Shown in pieces: positions 27,005-37,441 of a stretch of DNA of 53,976 bases (position 1 is the stretch's first letter; each line of letters opens with the position of its first letter). Made by a program: the position numbers and the translations under genes. Origin of the DNA: Sphingomonas sp. (lineage in GTDB: Bacteria > Pseudomonadota > Alphaproteobacteria > Sphingomonadales > Sphingomonadaceae). Below the pieces are notes generated by a model. It ran no database searches and had not been told where the DNA came from. It was given only the letters and a program-made list of their open reading frames with translations. The stretch spans positions 1-53,976 of the forward strand of contig NZ_JANXNX010000110.1 in NCBI RefSeq assembly GCF_025353885.1, written 5' to 3'.

Positions 27005-28318
27005 ATGAAGACCACAGCCATCATCAAACTTGCGGCATCGACCCTCATGATCGGTGCAACGATGGTCGGCTGTAGCCCGTCCACGCGCACCAGCCACCTG
27101 GCCAGTGCTTCGGACACCAAGTCGGGCAAGATGGCTTCGAAAGCCGCCTATGCCGCGACCAAGGCGCTGACGGCGCGCGACTTCCAGGCGGCCGTCGGCT
27201 ATGCGGAAGCCGCAGTTTTGGCGCTGCCGCGGGACGCCGGTTACCGGATGTTGCTGGGTCAGGCGTATCTGGGGGCAGGGCGTTTTGCTTCGGCTGAGAC
27301 CGCCTTTTCCGAAACCCTGATGCTGATGCCCGACCACGAGCGCGCCGCGCTCAATCTGGCGCTGGTTCAGATTGCCCTGGGCAAGAACCATGCGGCGCTG
27401 ACGACACTGGGCGATTATCGCGACAAGATCGGCGCTTCGGACTATGGTCTGGCGCTGGCGCTGGCTGGTGACACCGATGGCGGCGTCCGCGCCCTGGAAA
27501 GCGCAGTGCGCGGACCGCGTGCCGATGCCAAATCGCGTCAGAACCTGGCGCTGGCCTATGCCTTGTCGGGTGAATGGAACAAGGCGCATGTCACCGCCGC
27601 GCAGGATCTGGCTCCTGCCGACGCGGATGCGCGGATCATACAATGGGCGTCGTTTGCCAAGCCGGGTAACGAGACCGATCGTGTTGCCACCTTGCTGGGT
27701 GTGCAGCCAGTGGTCGACGGCGGCCAGCCCGCGCGCCTTGCGCTCGCTCCCGTCGCCGATGCAGCGGCCCAGGTTGCCCTAGCGCCTGCCGTGCCCGTCG
27801 CGGTCGCAACCGCGCCTGTCGTCGTCGCGGTTGCCGCGCCGGTCGTTGCTCCGGTAGTCGCCCTGGCCCCGCCCGTTTTCGAAACTGCGACCGTTCCGGC
27901 CAAGGTCGTCGTGGAAGCTCCCGTGATCTTTGCCGATGCGACGCCTGTCAAGCAGGAGATCGTAACTGTTCGCAGCACCGACAATGCCGCCAAGGCGCGA
28001 CCGACGCAGGGTGGCAAATTCGTCGTCCAGCTTGGTGCGTTTGCCAATGCCGCCATCTCCCGCGACGCCTGGCATCGTAGCGCGTCGCGTTACGGCCTGG
28101 CGGACTATATCCCCGCCAACAGCCAGGCTCGCATCGGCGGTGCACGTTACGTCCGCCTGTCGGTCGGTGGGTTTGAAACGCGCGCCGAGGCGACGCATAT
28201 CTGCGTGAGGATCAAGGCCGCGGGCGGCGATTGCTTCGTTCGCGACAGTTTTGCCGACAAACCCGCCAGTTGGGTCCAGAGCGGTATGCCGAAGTCGATG
28301 CGGGTCGCCGCTCGCTAA
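27005..28318 (+). CDS. TPR + SPOR lipoprotein
   Basis: 437 residues. A lipoprotein signal ends MIGATMVGCSPSTR with the lipobox Cys near residue 23. Tetratricopeptide repeats follow (about 45-200; MLLGQAYLGAGRFASAETAF, AALNLALVQIALGKNHAALT), then a Val/Ala/Pro-rich low-complexity linker (about 245-320) and a C-terminal SPOR domain (GGKFVVQLGAFANAAISRDA ... ARYVRLSVGGFETRAEATHI). It is probably anchored in the outer membrane and binds glycan strands of peptidoglycan. AAGGAT precedes ATG 27005. It closes the parA operon; a link between cytosolic positioning and envelope growth is an inference. Confidence 0.85.
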   Translation: MKTTAIIKLAASTLMIGATMVGCSPSTRTSHLASASDTKSGKMASKAAYAATKALTARDFQAAVGYAEAAVLALPRDAGYRMLLGQAYLGAGRFASAETAFSETLMLMPDHERAALNLALVQIALGKNHAALTTLGDYRDKIGASDYGLALALAGDTDGGVRALESAVRGPRADAKSRQNLALAYALSGEWNKAHVTAAQDLAPADADARIIQWASFAKPGNETDRVATLLGVQPVVDGGQPARLALAPVADAAAQVALAPAVPVAVATAPVVVAVAAPVVAPVVALAPPVFETATVPAKVVVEAPVIFADATPVKQEIVTVRSTDNAAKARPTQGGKFVVQLGAFANAAISRDAWHRSASRYGLADYIPANSQARIGGARYVRLSVGGFETRAEATHICVRIKAAGGDCFVRDSFADKPASWVQSGMPKSMRVAAR

Positions 28319-28357
28319 AGCCTTACCCGAATTGAAATCCAAAACTAAAAGCCAAAA

Positions 28358-29581
28358 TTAAAAGATCGTTCTCCCGCCCTTTATCGTGCGGACAACGCGC
28401 CCCTGAACGGGCAACCCATCGAACGGCGTGTTGCCTGCAAACGACCTGAACTTTGCCCCCCTGATTTGCCAGGGCGCGTCGCTATCGAACAGACAGATAT
28501 CGGCGGGCGCATCAACGCTCAATTGTCCGGCATCGACGCCCAATATTCGCGACGGCGCCGCGCTGAGCAGCACCATCAGGCGGGGCAGGGTGATCAGCCC
28601 GTCGCGGACCAGACCCAACCCCAGCGCCAGCAAGGTTTCCGCCCCCGCCACGCCGGGTTCGGCATCGGCGAACGGTAGTCGCTTGGCTTCGGGACCACGC
28701 GGGTCGTGGCCTGAACACAACACATCGATGGTGCCGTCCGCCAGTGCGGCGCGCGTGGCCTGGCGGTCGTCTTCGCTGCGTAACGGTGGCGACAAGCGTG
28801 CGAAGGTCCGGAAATCGGAGACTGCTATATCGGACAGCAAGAGATGCGCGGGCGTCACGCCGCAGGTGATTTTTGCGCCGCGAGACTTGGCGCGCCTGAT
28901 GCGTTCGAAACCACCGGCGGTCGTCACCTGACGGAAATGAAGTGCAGCGCCGGTTTCCTCGGCCAGCAGGATATCGCGCGCGATGGCCATGGCTTCGGCG
29001 ATCGCGGGCGCAGCGGTGAACCCGTGGCGCGTCGCGGTTTCCCCCGCAGTGGCGACGGCGTTCCCGACCAGCCCGCCGTCCTCGGCATGGACGATCACAG
29101 TCATCCCGAGCGATCCCGCGTAGGACAGGACCCGACGCATGGTCCCCGAATTGGCAATCCAGGTGCGTCCGGTAGCAACGGCGCGTGCGCCCGATTTTCG
29201 CATCATGGCAAATTCAGCGAGTTCGTCCCCGGCCAGTGCCCGTGTAGCGGCGGCAAGCGGATGGACCCATAGCTGCGGCTTGGCAGCGAGTGCCGCCCGC
29301 TGGACAAGTCCGGGATCGTCCAGTGGCGGCGATTGATCGGGCATCAGGGCGATCCGGGTGATGCCGCCCGCCGCGCAGGCGGCGCGTTCGACCGCAAAGA
29401 CGCCAAGATCGACCAGCCCCGGCGCAACGTGCAGTCCGGTAGCGTCGATGATTTCGGCGGTTGCGGGAATCTCGAAACTGCCGAACGCGACAATGCGGTC
29501 GCCCAAGATCAGCAGGTCGCCCACGCGTTCGCCGCTGGCGTCAACCAGCGTGCCGCCCGTGATGGCGATAGAGGTCGTCAT
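28358..29581 (-). CDS. Dihydroorotase-like protein lacking metal ligands (PyrC')
   Basis: 407 residues with an amidohydrolase fold, starting with the composite beta-domain ([20 protein letters not shown]) and ending [16 protein letters not shown]. The active-site HxH that should follow PGLVD is GVF (residues 60-62), and the catalytic Asp motif SDHAPH is SGHDPR, so it is very unlikely to have dihydroorotase activity. Such inactive PyrC' chains pack with aspartate transcarbamoylase PyrB in Pseudomonas and others and are needed for its assembly. It overlaps pyrB by four bases, which fits this role. An active PyrC must be encoded elsewhere. Confidence 0.88.
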   Translation of the reverse strand: MTTSIAITGGTLVDASGERVGDLLILGDRIVAFGSFEIPATAEIIDATGLHVAPGLVDLGVFAVERAACAAGGITRIALMPDQSPPLDDPGLVQRAALAAKPQLWVHPLAAATRALAGDELAEFAMMRKSGARAVATGRTWIANSGTMRRVLSYAGSLGMTVIVHAEDGGLVGNAVATAGETATRHGFTAAPAIAEAMAIARDILLAEETGAALHFRQVTTAGGFERIRRAKSRGAKITCGVTPAHLLLSDIAVSDFRTFARLSPPLRSEDDRQATRAALADGTIDVLCSGHDPRGPEAKRLPFADAEPGVAGAETLLALGLGLVRDGLITLPRLMVLLSAAPSRILGVDAGQLSVDAPADICLFDSDAPWQIRGAKFRSFAGNTPFDGLPVQGRVVRTIKGGRTIF

Positions 29582-30519
29582 GTCCGTCGCTCCCGCGTGA
29601 GAACGTCGAGGCAGGCCATGCGGACGGCGACACCCATTTCGACCTGCTCGGCAATTGCCGATCGTGCCGGATCGTCGGCGACGCTGCTATCGATTTCGAC
29701 GCCGCGGTTCATTGGGCCGGGGTGCATGACCAGCGCTTGCGGGTTGGCGCGATCGAGGCGATCGGGGGTTAGGCCATAGAGCATATGATATTCGCGCAAG
29801 CTGGGCACGAAACCGCCCTCCATCCGCTCGGTCTGGAGACGGAGCATCATGACGACATCGCAACCGGCGATCCCGGCATCCATGTCGGTGAACGCGGTCA
29901 CGCCCATGCGGTCAATCCCGGCGGGCATCAGCGTGGCGGGCGCGACGACGCGAACCTCTGCACCCAATGCCGTCAGCGCAAAGATGTTGGATCTGGCCAC
30001 GCGGCTGTGCAACAGATCACCGCAGATCGCGACCCGCACGCCCGCGATATGGCCAAGGCGGCGTCGGATCGTCAGCGCGTCGAGTAGAGCCTGCGTCGGA
30101 TGTTCGTGCGTCCCATCCCCCGCATTCAGTACCGGGCAATCAACGCGATTGGCGATCAGCCTGACGGCACCCGAACTGCCGTGGCGGATGACGATCACGT
30201 CGGCGCGCATGGCGTTCAGAGTGAGCGCCGTGTCGATCAGCGTTTCGCCCTTTTTTACGCTGGACGTGGCGGCGTGCATGTTGACGACGTCCGCGCCCAA
30301 CCGCTTGCCCGCAATCTCGAAACTCAGCAACGTTCGCGTGGAGTTTTCGAAGAATGCGTTGATCTGCGTCAGGCCGTCCAGTCGATGGTCGCTGGTCGCA
30401 CGCGCGCGATTGTGCGCGACCCACTGGTCGGCTTCGTCGAGCAAAAACATGATCTCAGCAGGGTGCAATCCGGCAATCCCGAGCAGGTTGCGGTGCGGGA
30501 AGGATGATGGCGATGTCAT
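29578..30519 (-). CDS. pyrB: Aspartate carbamoyltransferase catalytic chain
   Basis: 313 residues. Carbamoyl-phosphate binding [20 protein letters not shown], the loop with KKGET, the central [18 protein letters not shown] and the aspartate-binding [12 protein letters not shown] and [13 protein letters not shown] are all present. It makes carbamoyl-aspartate, the first committed step of pyrimidine synthesis. No pyrI regulatory gene is adjacent; instead the inactive PyrC' follows with a four-base overlap, as in the class of ATCase that forms a PyrB-PyrC' dodecamer. The ATG at 30519 follows a 71-base gap from ruvX. Confidence 0.96.
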   Translation of the reverse strand: MTSPSSFPHRNLLGIAGLHPAEIMFLLDEADQWVAHNRARATSDHRLDGLTQINAFFENSTRTLLSFEIAGKRLGADVVNMHAATSSVKKGETLIDTALTLNAMRADVIVIRHGSSGAVRLIANRVDCPVLNAGDGTHEHPTQALLDALTIRRRLGHIAGVRVAICGDLLHSRVARSNIFALTALGAEVRVVAPATLMPAGIDRMGVTAFTDMDAGIAGCDVVMMLRLQTERMEGGFVPSLREYHMLYGLTPDRLDRANPQALVMHPGPMNRGVEIDSSVADDPARSAIAEQVEMGVAVRMACLDVLTRERRT

Positions 30520-30590
30520 TAAAGGGTGGCGATAGGGCGCGCCGGGCCGGGTGGCAAGGATGACCGAAGCTGGCCTGGCGTCGCTGCCCG

Positions 30591-31055
30591 CTAACTACTT
30601 GCCAAACGGTCGATTGCGCCTTGCAATATATACGCCGCGGCGGCGCTGTCGATGCGCGTGGCCCGTTTGGCGCGGGTTATATCGGCGGCGATCATCTGGC
30701 GTTCGACTGCGGCGGTGGACCAGCGTTCGTCCCATAACAACACTGGCAGGTTCAGGACTGAAAGGTTGCGGGCGAAGGCGCGAGTGGACTGGGTGCGGGG
30801 GGAATCCGTGCCGTCGAGATTGAGTGGCAGACCACAGACGATGCCTTTCACCGATTGCTGTGTCACGATGCTCCGGAGATGGGCAAGGTCGGCGGTGAAC
30901 TTGGCGCGCTGGATCAGGGTGGCAGGGCTGGCGATGATCCACTGCGCATCGCAAAGCGCGGTGCCGATGGTTTTTGTGCCGACGTCGATACCGAGCAGGC
31001 GGCCCGCCATCGGCAGGGCTGCGAGGAAGATGGCGGTGTCGGCGGTAACGGTCAC
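30591..31055 (-). CDS. ruvX: Holliday-junction-resolvase-like RuvX/YqgF
   Basis: 154 residues with an RNase H-like fold: [57 protein letters not shown] and the final [16 protein letters not shown] with the catalytic Asp. It is an essential family, implicated in pre-16S rRNA 5' processing. The start is GTG at 31055, which overlaps the stop of the DUF3089 gene (GTGA at 31055-31052), so the two genes are translated together. About 15 N-terminal residues ([17 protein letters not shown]) precede the usual family start; the ATG in [11 protein letters not shown] is an alternative. Confidence 0.92.
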   Translation of the reverse strand: MTVTADTAIFLAALPMAGRLLGIDVGTKTIGTALCDAQWIIASPATLIQRAKFTADLAHLRSIVTQQSVKGIVCGLPLNLDGTDSPRTQSTRAFARNLSVLNLPVLLWDERWSTAAVERQMIAADITRAKRATRIDSAAAAYILQGAIDRLASS

Positions 31056-32167
31056 TTGTGCGCCTTGAACGACGCCAGCCGCCGCGCGGCATCAGCGCGG
31101 ACATCTCCCCAGAACAGGCTGTAATCAAACACATGATAGTTGTTGCCCGGCAAGACATAGGTGCCGATGCCCGCCGGAGCCTCGCCGATCAGCAGGTATC
31201 CGCTTGTCGAACAGCGCGCCGGGACCGCTCCCATTTCGAAAGTGCCGGTTTTCATGTCGAGGCTCGGCACGATCGTCCCCTTGTTCGCGGTCGCCGGGGC
31301 GGCCGCGTTTTGCGTGCCGGTGACTGGATTGGTACAGAGTATCTTCGTGCCGCGTCGCTTGATGCCGGTCGGGCCCACGCTCGCATCATAGGCGGCCTGA
31401 ATTTGCGATATATCGGCGGGTTCGGCAAAGCTTTGCCACGACACGATGCAGCCCGACTGGTCGGCGGCGGCGCAAGCGGGCAGGCCCAGCGTTGGCACAT
31501 CGGCAGTCATCGAAACGGGCCAGCCGACGACATAAGCGGCGGCAATGCGCCCGGCGACCGGCTTGCCGGCGATTTGCTCGCGCAACAGGCGGAGGAGGTG
31601 GACCGATCCCTGGCTATGCGCGGCAAGGATAATCGGCTTACCCGATGGGACGGCTGCCAGAAACGCATCCCATGCCGCCACGACGTCCGTGTAGGCCGCA
31701 GTCAGGGCAAGCCCGGATTCTTTCTGGCCGGTCAGGAACGCGCCGAACGTAGCCTGGCGGTAACGCGGTGCCCAAATCTCTCCGACTCCGTTGAACGCCG
31801 ATGCCTGCCCGCGGATGAACAACTGGGCGCGATCATTGGCTTCGGCATCGTCGAGCGGAGCATTCCATGCGAACCGGTCAAGATAACTCGTCGGATGAAT
31901 GAAGAAAACGGCGGCGTCACCCTTCTTTGCTTCGGCGTGAAAGCCATCGGGGGTCCACAGCGCCGGATTGCCAGGAATATCGGGCCGCGCGAACCACATT
32001 CTCCGGTCATTCCAGGCATACGCTGGCATTGGCTTCTGTTTGATGAAGTCCGCGCTCGGCACCATGGCGATGCGCATCAGCTGCGGACCGAAGAGTCGGT
32101 AGGCAAACGCTCCGCCCACGACGAGAAAGATCAGGAAAGCGATTGTGTAAAGAAACTTGCGGGCCAA
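31052..32167 (-). CDS. DUF3089 family alpha/beta-hydrolase, membrane anchored
   Basis: 371 residues. An N-terminal membrane segment ([23 protein letters not shown]) is followed by a DUF3089 domain: [32 protein letters not shown], a nucleophile elbow in [16 protein letters not shown] (Ser in HSQGS) and a C-terminal [17 protein letters not shown] that would supply the His. The fold is that of lipase-like hydrolases; the substrate is unknown. It is divergent from gatC with a 63-base gap and overlaps ruvX by four bases. Confidence 0.85.
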   Translation of the reverse strand: MARKFLYTIAFLIFLVVGGAFAYRLFGPQLMRIAMVPSADFIKQKPMPAYAWNDRRMWFARPDIPGNPALWTPDGFHAEAKKGDAAVFFIHPTSYLDRFAWNAPLDDAEANDRAQLFIRGQASAFNGVGEIWAPRYRQATFGAFLTGQKESGLALTAAYTDVVAAWDAFLAAVPSGKPIILAAHSQGSVHLLRLLREQIAGKPVAGRIAAAYVVGWPVSMTADVPTLGLPACAAADQSGCIVSWQSFAEPADISQIQAAYDASVGPTGIKRRGTKILCTNPVTGTQNAAAPATANKGTIVPSLDMKTGTFEMGAVPARCSTSGYLLIGEAPAGIGTYVLPGNNYHVFDYSLFWGDVRADAARRLASFKAHK

Positions 32168-32230
32168 GCACGGCTCCCGTTTTTTGCGGCGTGTTGATGG
32201 GTTCGTTCCAGCCTGCTAGCGGGCGCAGCC

Positions 32231-32533
32231 ATGTCAGTCGATAGCGCAACCGTCCGCAAGATCGCTTCACTCGCCCGGATCGCCATGCGCGATGACGAGG
32301 TGGAGGCGATGGTCCCCGAACTCAACAACATCATCGGTTGGATAGAACAACTTGGCGAGGTCGACGTCACCGGCATCAAACCGATGACCGCGGTGATCGC
32401 CAATACGCTGCGCTGGCGCGACGATGTGGTGAATGCCGACCCGCAAACCGGGGGCAACATCCGCACCAAGATATTGGCCAATGCACCCGCGCCCGAACAC
32501 GGGTTTTTCGGTGTGCCGAAAGTGATCGAATGA
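32231..32533 (+). CDS. gatC: Asp/Glu-tRNA amidotransferase subunit C
   Basis: 100 residues, the usual length. The family pattern is clear: [20 protein letters not shown], then [24 protein letters not shown].., LRWRDDVV and the tail [21 protein letters not shown]. GatC wraps around GatA and GatB and stabilises the complex that amidates misacylated Glu-tRNA(Gln) or Asp-tRNA(Asn). First gene of gatCAB; the stop overlaps gatA by four bases (ATGA). Confidence 0.96.
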   Translation: MSVDSATVRKIASLARIAMRDDEVEAMVPELNNIIGWIEQLGEVDVTGIKPMTAVIANTLRWRDDVVNADPQTGGNIRTKILANAPAPEHGFFGVPKVIE

Positions 32534-34011
32534 TGACGAACCTGACTGATCTCGGGATCGCGGCGATCCGCGATGGTGTGCGCGATGGCGCATTTTCCGC
32601 GCGTGAAGTGGCTACGGCGTTCAACGCCAATGTTGCGGCGGCCAGGGGGCTGAACGCTTTTCTGGTTGAGACCCCGGACCATGCACTGCGTGCCGCGGAC
32701 GCCGCCGATGCCGCGCGGGTGGCTGGCGATCTGAAGCCGCTGTCGGGGGTTCCGATCGGCATGAAGGATCTGTTCTGCACCGAAGGCGTGCCGACGACGG
32801 CGGCGAGTTCGATCCTCGGGGGCTTCACGCCACAATATGAATCGACGGTTTCGGGCCAGCTCTGGTCGGCGGGTGCCGGGATGCTCGGCAAGCTGAACCT
32901 CGACCAGTTCGCGATGGGATCTTCGAATGAGACTTCGGCGTTCGGGCCAGTCATTTCGCCGTGGCGTCGGGCGGCCAGCAATGCGGCGCTAGCGCCAGGT
33001 GGGTCGTCGGGTGGTTCGTCGGCCGCAATTTCCGCGCGGCTTTGTCCAGCGGCGACGGGTACGGATACCGGCGGCTCGATCCGCCAGCCTGCCGCCTTCA
33101 CCGGGATTTCCGGAATTAAGCCGACTTATGGCCGGTGTTCGCGCTGGGGCGTGGTGGCGTTTGCGTCCTCGCTCGATCAGCCGGGAGCAATGGCGCGCGA
33201 TGTTCGCGATTGTGCGATCATGCTGGAGGCGATGGCCGGATTCGATGCAAAGGATGCGACCTCGCTGGAGGTTGCGGTGCCGCGCTGGGAAGCCGGGCTG
33301 TCGGGCAATCTGAAAGGCAAGCGGGTCGGTATTCCGCTCGAGTACCGCGTCGACGGGATGCCTGCGGAGATCGATGCCTTGTGGGAAAGCGGCATCGCTT
33401 GGCTGAAGGATGCGGGCGCGGAGATCCTCGAGGTTTCGCTGCCGCATACCAAATACGCGCTTCCGGCCTATTACATCATCGCGCCAGCGGAGGCTTCGTC
33501 GAACCTCGCGCGCTATGATGGTGTGCGCTACGGCTTGCGCGATTTGCCCGAGGGCGCGGGGTTGCAGGACATGTATGCAGCGACGCGGGCTGCCGGTTTT
33601 GGGCCGGAAGTGAAGCGGCGCATCATGATCGGGACTTATGTGCTGAGCGCCGGGTTTTACGATGCGTATTACACACAGGCGCAGAAGGTACGGACACTGA
33701 TCGCGCGCGATTTCGACCGGGCGTTTGAAAGTTGCGATCTGTTGCTGACCCCGACTGCACCGAGTGCGGCGTTTGCGCTGGGTGAGAAGTCGGACGATCC
33801 GCTGGCCATGTATCTGAACGATGTCTTCACCGTGCCGTCTTCGCTTGCCGGGCTGCCGGCGATGTCGGTTCCGGGCGGGCTGGACGCTGGCGGGTTGCCG
33901 CTGGGGTTGCAGATCATTGGCAGGGCGCTGGACGAACAGGGCGTATTGAACGCAGCGCTCGCAATAGAGGAACGCGCCGGATTTACTGCGCGACCGGAGG
34001 CTTGGTGGTGA
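32530..34011 (+). CDS. gatA: Glu-tRNA(Gln)/Asp-tRNA(Asn) amidotransferase subunit A
   Basis: 493 residues of the amidase-signature family. The Ser-cisSer-Lys triad is visible: Lys in [13 protein letters not shown], the two Ser in [20 protein letters not shown] and [20 protein letters not shown]. GatA hydrolyses glutamine and passes ammonia to GatB. ATG 32530 forms ATGA with the gatC stop; a longer open frame reaching into gatC is rejected. It ends ten bases into an open frame shared with gatB, consistent with translational coupling in the operon. Confidence 0.97.
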   Translation: MMTNLTDLGIAAIRDGVRDGAFSAREVATAFNANVAAARGLNAFLVETPDHALRAADAADAARVAGDLKPLSGVPIGMKDLFCTEGVPTTAASSILGGFTPQYESTVSGQLWSAGAGMLGKLNLDQFAMGSSNETSAFGPVISPWRRAASNAALAPGGSSGGSSAAISARLCPAATGTDTGGSIRQPAAFTGISGIKPTYGRCSRWGVVAFASSLDQPGAMARDVRDCAIMLEAMAGFDAKDATSLEVAVPRWEAGLSGNLKGKRVGIPLEYRVDGMPAEIDALWESGIAWLKDAGAEILEVSLPHTKYALPAYYIIAPAEASSNLARYDGVRYGLRDLPEGAGLQDMYAATRAAGFGPEVKRRIMIGTYVLSAGFYDAYYTQAQKVRTLIARDFDRAFESCDLLLTPTAPSAAFALGEKSDDPLAMYLNDVFTVPSSLAGLPAMSVPGGLDAGGLPLGLQIIGRALDEQGVLNAALAIEERAGFTARPEAWW

Positions 34012-35462
34012 GCAGTTATCGAGTAAAAGGTGCAACTGGCGATTGGGAGGTCGTGATCGGCCTCGAAGTCCACGCGCAGATCACGTCCAAGGCCAAGCTG
34101 TTCTCTGGCGCATCGACCGAGTTCGGTGCCGAGCCGAACGCGCAGGTTTCGCTGGTCGATGCGGCGATGCCGGGGATGTTGCCGGTGTTGAATGGCGAGT
34201 GCGTCAAGCAGGCGGTGCGGACGGGCCTCGCCATCGACGCCGAAATCCATCGCTGGAGCCGGTTCGATCGCAAGAATTATTTCTATGCCGATCTGCCGCA
34301 GGGCTATCAGATTTCGCAGCTTTATCACCCGATCGTCGGCGAGGGATCGCTGCTGGTCGAGACCGAAGAGGGTGAGAAAGTTATCGGTATCGAGCGCATC
34401 CACATCGAACAGGATGCCGGCAAGCTGATGCACGACCAGCATCCGACGATGTCGTATGTCGACCTCAACCGTTGCGGCGTCGCCCTGATGGAGATCGTAT
34501 CAAAGCCCGACATGCGTTCGCCCGCGGAGGCGGGGGCCTATGTCAAGAAACTGCGGGCGATCCTGCGCTACGTCGGCTCATGCGACGGCAATATGGAACA
34601 GGGTTCGATGCGCGCCGATGTCAACGTATCGGTGCGGAGGACGGGTGAGGAATTCGGCACGCGGACGGAGACGAAGAACGTCAATTCGGTGCGCTTCATC
34701 CAGGCGGTCGTCGAATATGAAGCAAAGCGCCAGGTCGCGGTGATCGAAGATGGCGGCAAAATCGTCCAGGAAACGCGACTTTTCGACCCGGACAAGGGCG
34801 TCACCCGGTCGATGCGGTCAAAGGAAGACGCGCACGATTACCGTTATTTTCCCGATCCCGATCTGTTGCCACTCGTGCTAACCGAGGAATTTGTTGCCGA
34901 GTGTAAGGCGTCGTTGCCCGAACTGCCCGATGCGAAACGGGCGCGGTTTGTCGATGTTCTGGGGATGCCACCTTATAATGCCGATGTGATCACGTCGGAC
35001 GTCGAGACGGCGCGCTGGTTCGAGGCGTTGCTGGCGGCGGGTGCGGAGGCAAAAGCGGGAGCGAACTGGCTGACGTCGGAGCTGTTCGGGGCGCTGAATC
35101 GGTTGGGTAAGGACATTGTCGACAGTCCGGTTTCGCCGGTTCAGGCGGCAGAGCTGCTGGGGCTGGTGGCCGACTGCACGATCTCGGGCAGCCTTGCCAA
35201 GCAGGTGTTCGAGGCGATGCTGGAAACCGGCGACGGTGCGGCTGCGATCGTCGAAGATCGCGGCTTGAAGCAGACAAGCGACACCGGCGCGATCGATGCG
35301 GTGATTGACACAATATTGTCATCGAATGCTGACAAGGTTGAACAATATAAAGCGGGGAAGGAGGCTTTGTTCGGGTTTTTCGTCGGTCAGACGATGAAGG
35401 CTATGGCGGGGAAGGCTAATCCCAAGATCATTAATGATTTGTTGAAGAAAGCGCTTGCGTAA
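34008..35462 (+). CDS. gatB: Asp/Glu-tRNA amidotransferase subunit B
   Basis: 484 residues. The kinase-like catalytic domain has [58 protein letters not shown] and [20 protein letters not shown]; the C-terminal YqeY-like tail (about 340-484) binds tRNA. It activates the misacylated Glu or Asp with ATP and transfers ammonia. I choose GTG 34008, which forms GTGA with the gatA stop and has GGAGG about eight bases ahead; TTG 34002 and GTG 34005 are in the same frame. Confidence 0.97.
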   Translation: MSSYRVKGATGDWEVVIGLEVHAQITSKAKLFSGASTEFGAEPNAQVSLVDAAMPGMLPVLNGECVKQAVRTGLAIDAEIHRWSRFDRKNYFYADLPQGYQISQLYHPIVGEGSLLVETEEGEKVIGIERIHIEQDAGKLMHDQHPTMSYVDLNRCGVALMEIVSKPDMRSPAEAGAYVKKLRAILRYVGSCDGNMEQGSMRADVNVSVRRTGEEFGTRTETKNVNSVRFIQAVVEYEAKRQVAVIEDGGKIVQETRLFDPDKGVTRSMRSKEDAHDYRYFPDPDLLPLVLTEEFVAECKASLPELPDAKRARFVDVLGMPPYNADVITSDVETARWFEALLAAGAEAKAGANWLTSELFGALNRLGKDIVDSPVSPVQAAELLGLVADCTISGSLAKQVFEAMLETGDGAAAIVEDRGLKQTSDTGAIDAVIDTILSSNADKVEQYKAGKEALFGFFVGQTMKAMAGKANPKIINDLLKKALA

Positions 35463-35489
35463 CAATTAGAAGATTCATTAGACTATGCA

Positions 35490-35516
35490 AATCAAGCTGA
35501 TTGATTCCGCTTGATT
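35490..35516. promoter_or_regulatory. 8-bp inverted repeat before the exported operon
   Basis: AATCAAGC-N11-GCTTGATT is a perfect inverted repeat 15 bases before the ATG at 35532 and 27 bases after the gatB stop. It could be an operator for the downstream operon or a weak terminator hairpin for gatB; there is no U-run after it. The half-sites are in reverse order to an FNR box. Confidence 0.45.
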
Positions 35517-35531
35517 GCTGGGGGGCATAGG

Positions 35532-36260
35532 ATGAATCGTTGGTTGTGCGTGGCGGTGGCCTTGGTGTTCACTTCCAGTGCGGCTTTTGCACAAGAAAAA
35601 TCGGCATTGAAACCTGGATTTCTATTTCCGACGGATCACCCGGTGCGCATCCTTGTATTTCGGCCCGATGTAAAAGTCGGTTCGCAATCTGCTGGTGGTA
35701 CGGTAACAACGATGGCCGACTGGACGAAGGACGCGCGAGCGTACCTTGCCAGCGCGCTGATTGCAGGCAAGCCAAAGGGCGCAAGTGAGATCGTGTTCAT
35801 GCCGGAACTGTCCGGAGACGATGGCATATTGCTAGCGGAGTATCGCGCCTTGTTTAGGGGGGTGTCGAACACCGTGCTCCAGCATCGGCTCTTCAAGGGC
35901 AACCGGCTCCCCACGAAAAAGACCGGTTTCGAATATACGCTGGGCACAGGCGTATCCCGTCTTGGGCAGATCGGCGGCGGCGACTATGGCCTGTTCATTA
36001 CCACCGATGACGCGTTCGGGTCGACGGGCCGCAAGATGTTGCAACTGTTTGCGGCGGGTGTTGCCGGCGTCGGAATCCAGTCGGGGCGACATACGGGTTA
36101 TGCCGGATTGATCGATTTGAAAACAGGCGATCTGCTCTGGATCAATGCGGATTACGCGATGGGCGGGGACGTCCGTGATGCTGCGGGAGCTTCGAAGCGT
36201 GTCGCGCAATTGCTCGAAGACTTTCCGCTCCAGGGAACCCCGGTAGTTGCGGCGAAGTGA
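35532..36260 (+). CDS. Exported protein of unknown function, first gene of M48 operon
   Basis: 242 residues. A signal peptide (MNRWLCVAVALVFTSSAAFA) with cleavage after AFA is followed by a mixed alpha/beta domain: HPVRILVFRPDVKVGSQSAG, GGDYGLFITTDDAFGSTGRK and GYAGLIDLKTGDLLWINADY. The pattern of a strand 'GxAxLIDLKTGxLLW' recalls periplasmic or lipoprotein subunits of the CsgG/YajG type fold, but I cannot name a family. Its stop overlaps the GTG start of the M48 protease gene (GTGA), so the products probably work together. An inverted repeat lies directly upstream. Confidence 0.78.
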   Translation: MNRWLCVAVALVFTSSAAFAQEKSALKPGFLFPTDHPVRILVFRPDVKVGSQSAGGTVTTMADWTKDARAYLASALIAGKPKGASEIVFMPELSGDDGILLAEYRALFRGVSNTVLQHRLFKGNRLPTKKTGFEYTLGTGVSRLGQIGGGDYGLFITTDDAFGSTGRKMLQLFAAGVAGVGIQSGRHTGYAGLIDLKTGDLLWINADYAMGGDVRDAAGASKRVAQLLEDFPLQGTPVVAAK

Positions 36261-37441
36261 AGGTTCAGCCTTTGCGTTGGCTGATTGCCGCCGCAGCGAT
36301 AGCTTGGGCCGGTCAATCACTCGCTAGCCAAGCGAAGCCGGTCGGCTCGCCTGCAGACTTTGGGTATCAGCCAATTGGTGCTGATGAAAAAGGGATCTGG
36401 GCGCAAGCCGATGACATCGAACGAGAACTAAAGAATTCTAAGCTTTTGGTAAGGGACGAAAAGCTAACGTCCTACCTCACGACGGTATTATGTCGCGAGG
36501 TAGGGGCCGACCGCTGCAAAGCTGCCCGTATCTATCTGGTGCGAGAACCAATCTTTAATGCGGGCATGTATGCCAACGGCATGCTGACGATCTTCACCGG
36601 CGCTTTATTGCGTATCCGTAACGAAGCTCAGCTCGCGGCGATCCTTGGTCATGAGTTCGGTCATTTTGAGGCGAGACACGGTCTTGCCGGAATGCGGAGC
36701 CAACGGTCAACGGCAAGTTGGGTGAGCTGGTTAACGGTGGTGTCGATCGGTGCTGGACAGTATCAAGACTTTGGCACGGTATTTTGGGCTAATCACTATA
36801 GATTTTCGCGCGATCAGGAGCGGGATGCGGATTTCCGTGGGATTCAGGACATGGGGCGAAGCGGCTATCGAACGGCATGCGCAAGTCAAATTTGGGCTGG
36901 TCTTCGTAATGAGGCCGATGCAACAGCGATCGCCCGTGGTGCAAGAAGCCTGAAGGACTCTCCTAAAGGGCTGTTCGCGTCGCATCCGATGGATGCCGAA
37001 CGGATGCTTTATTTGGCCGATGAGGCTACAAAAGTCGGAATTGGCAACGCTTTCGATGGCGAAACAGAATATAATTCTGCGATCAGTCATCTTTGGCCGA
37101 TGCTGATCGACGATCAAATTAAGCTGAGCGATTTTGGAGGGTCGGAGTTTTTACTGGCTAGTCTCGCGACAAACGGCTGGACCGGGCCGCTGCTTTTTGC
37201 GCGCGGCGAACTCTATCGCTCGCGCGGTAGCCCCATCGATATCCAGCAGTCGGCTGTATATTATCGGGAAGCGACGGCGATGCCAGACGCTCCTGCACTT
37301 GCGTGGCGCGGGCTGGGATTATCGCTTGCAAGGACTGGCGACCGGCCCGGTGCAAAGCTGGCCATCAACGAATATTTGAAACGAAATCCGCAAGCGGGTG
37401 ACAAGCCAATGCTGCTTATGATCGCAGGGGAAACACAATGA
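36257..37441 (+). CDS. Exported M48-family zinc metalloprotease
   Basis: 394 residues. A signal peptide (VKVQPLRWLIAAAAIAWAGQSLASQA) precedes an M48 peptidase domain: NAGMYANGMLTIFTGALLRI, the zinc motif HEFGH in ILGHEFGHFEARHGL, the third-ligand Glu in RDQERDADFRG, and LFASHPMDAERML. The last 110 residues look TPR-like (LLFARGELYRSRGSPIDIQQ). It resembles BepA/LoiP-type periplasmic proteases that act on outer-membrane proteins. It starts at GTG in a four-base overlap with the gene before and overlaps the next gene by four bases. Base use is AT-richer than in the neighbouring gat genes. Confidence 0.88.
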   Translation: MKVQPLRWLIAAAAIAWAGQSLASQAKPVGSPADFGYQPIGADEKGIWAQADDIERELKNSKLLVRDEKLTSYLTTVLCREVGADRCKAARIYLVREPIFNAGMYANGMLTIFTGALLRIRNEAQLAAILGHEFGHFEARHGLAGMRSQRSTASWVSWLTVVSIGAGQYQDFGTVFWANHYRFSRDQERDADFRGIQDMGRSGYRTACASQIWAGLRNEADATAIARGARSLKDSPKGLFASHPMDAERMLYLADEATKVGIGNAFDGETEYNSAISHLWPMLIDDQIKLSDFGGSEFLLASLATNGWTGPLLFARGELYRSRGSPIDIQQSAVYYREATAMPDAPALAWRGLGLSLARTGDRPGAKLAINEYLKRNPQAGDKPMLLMIAGETQ

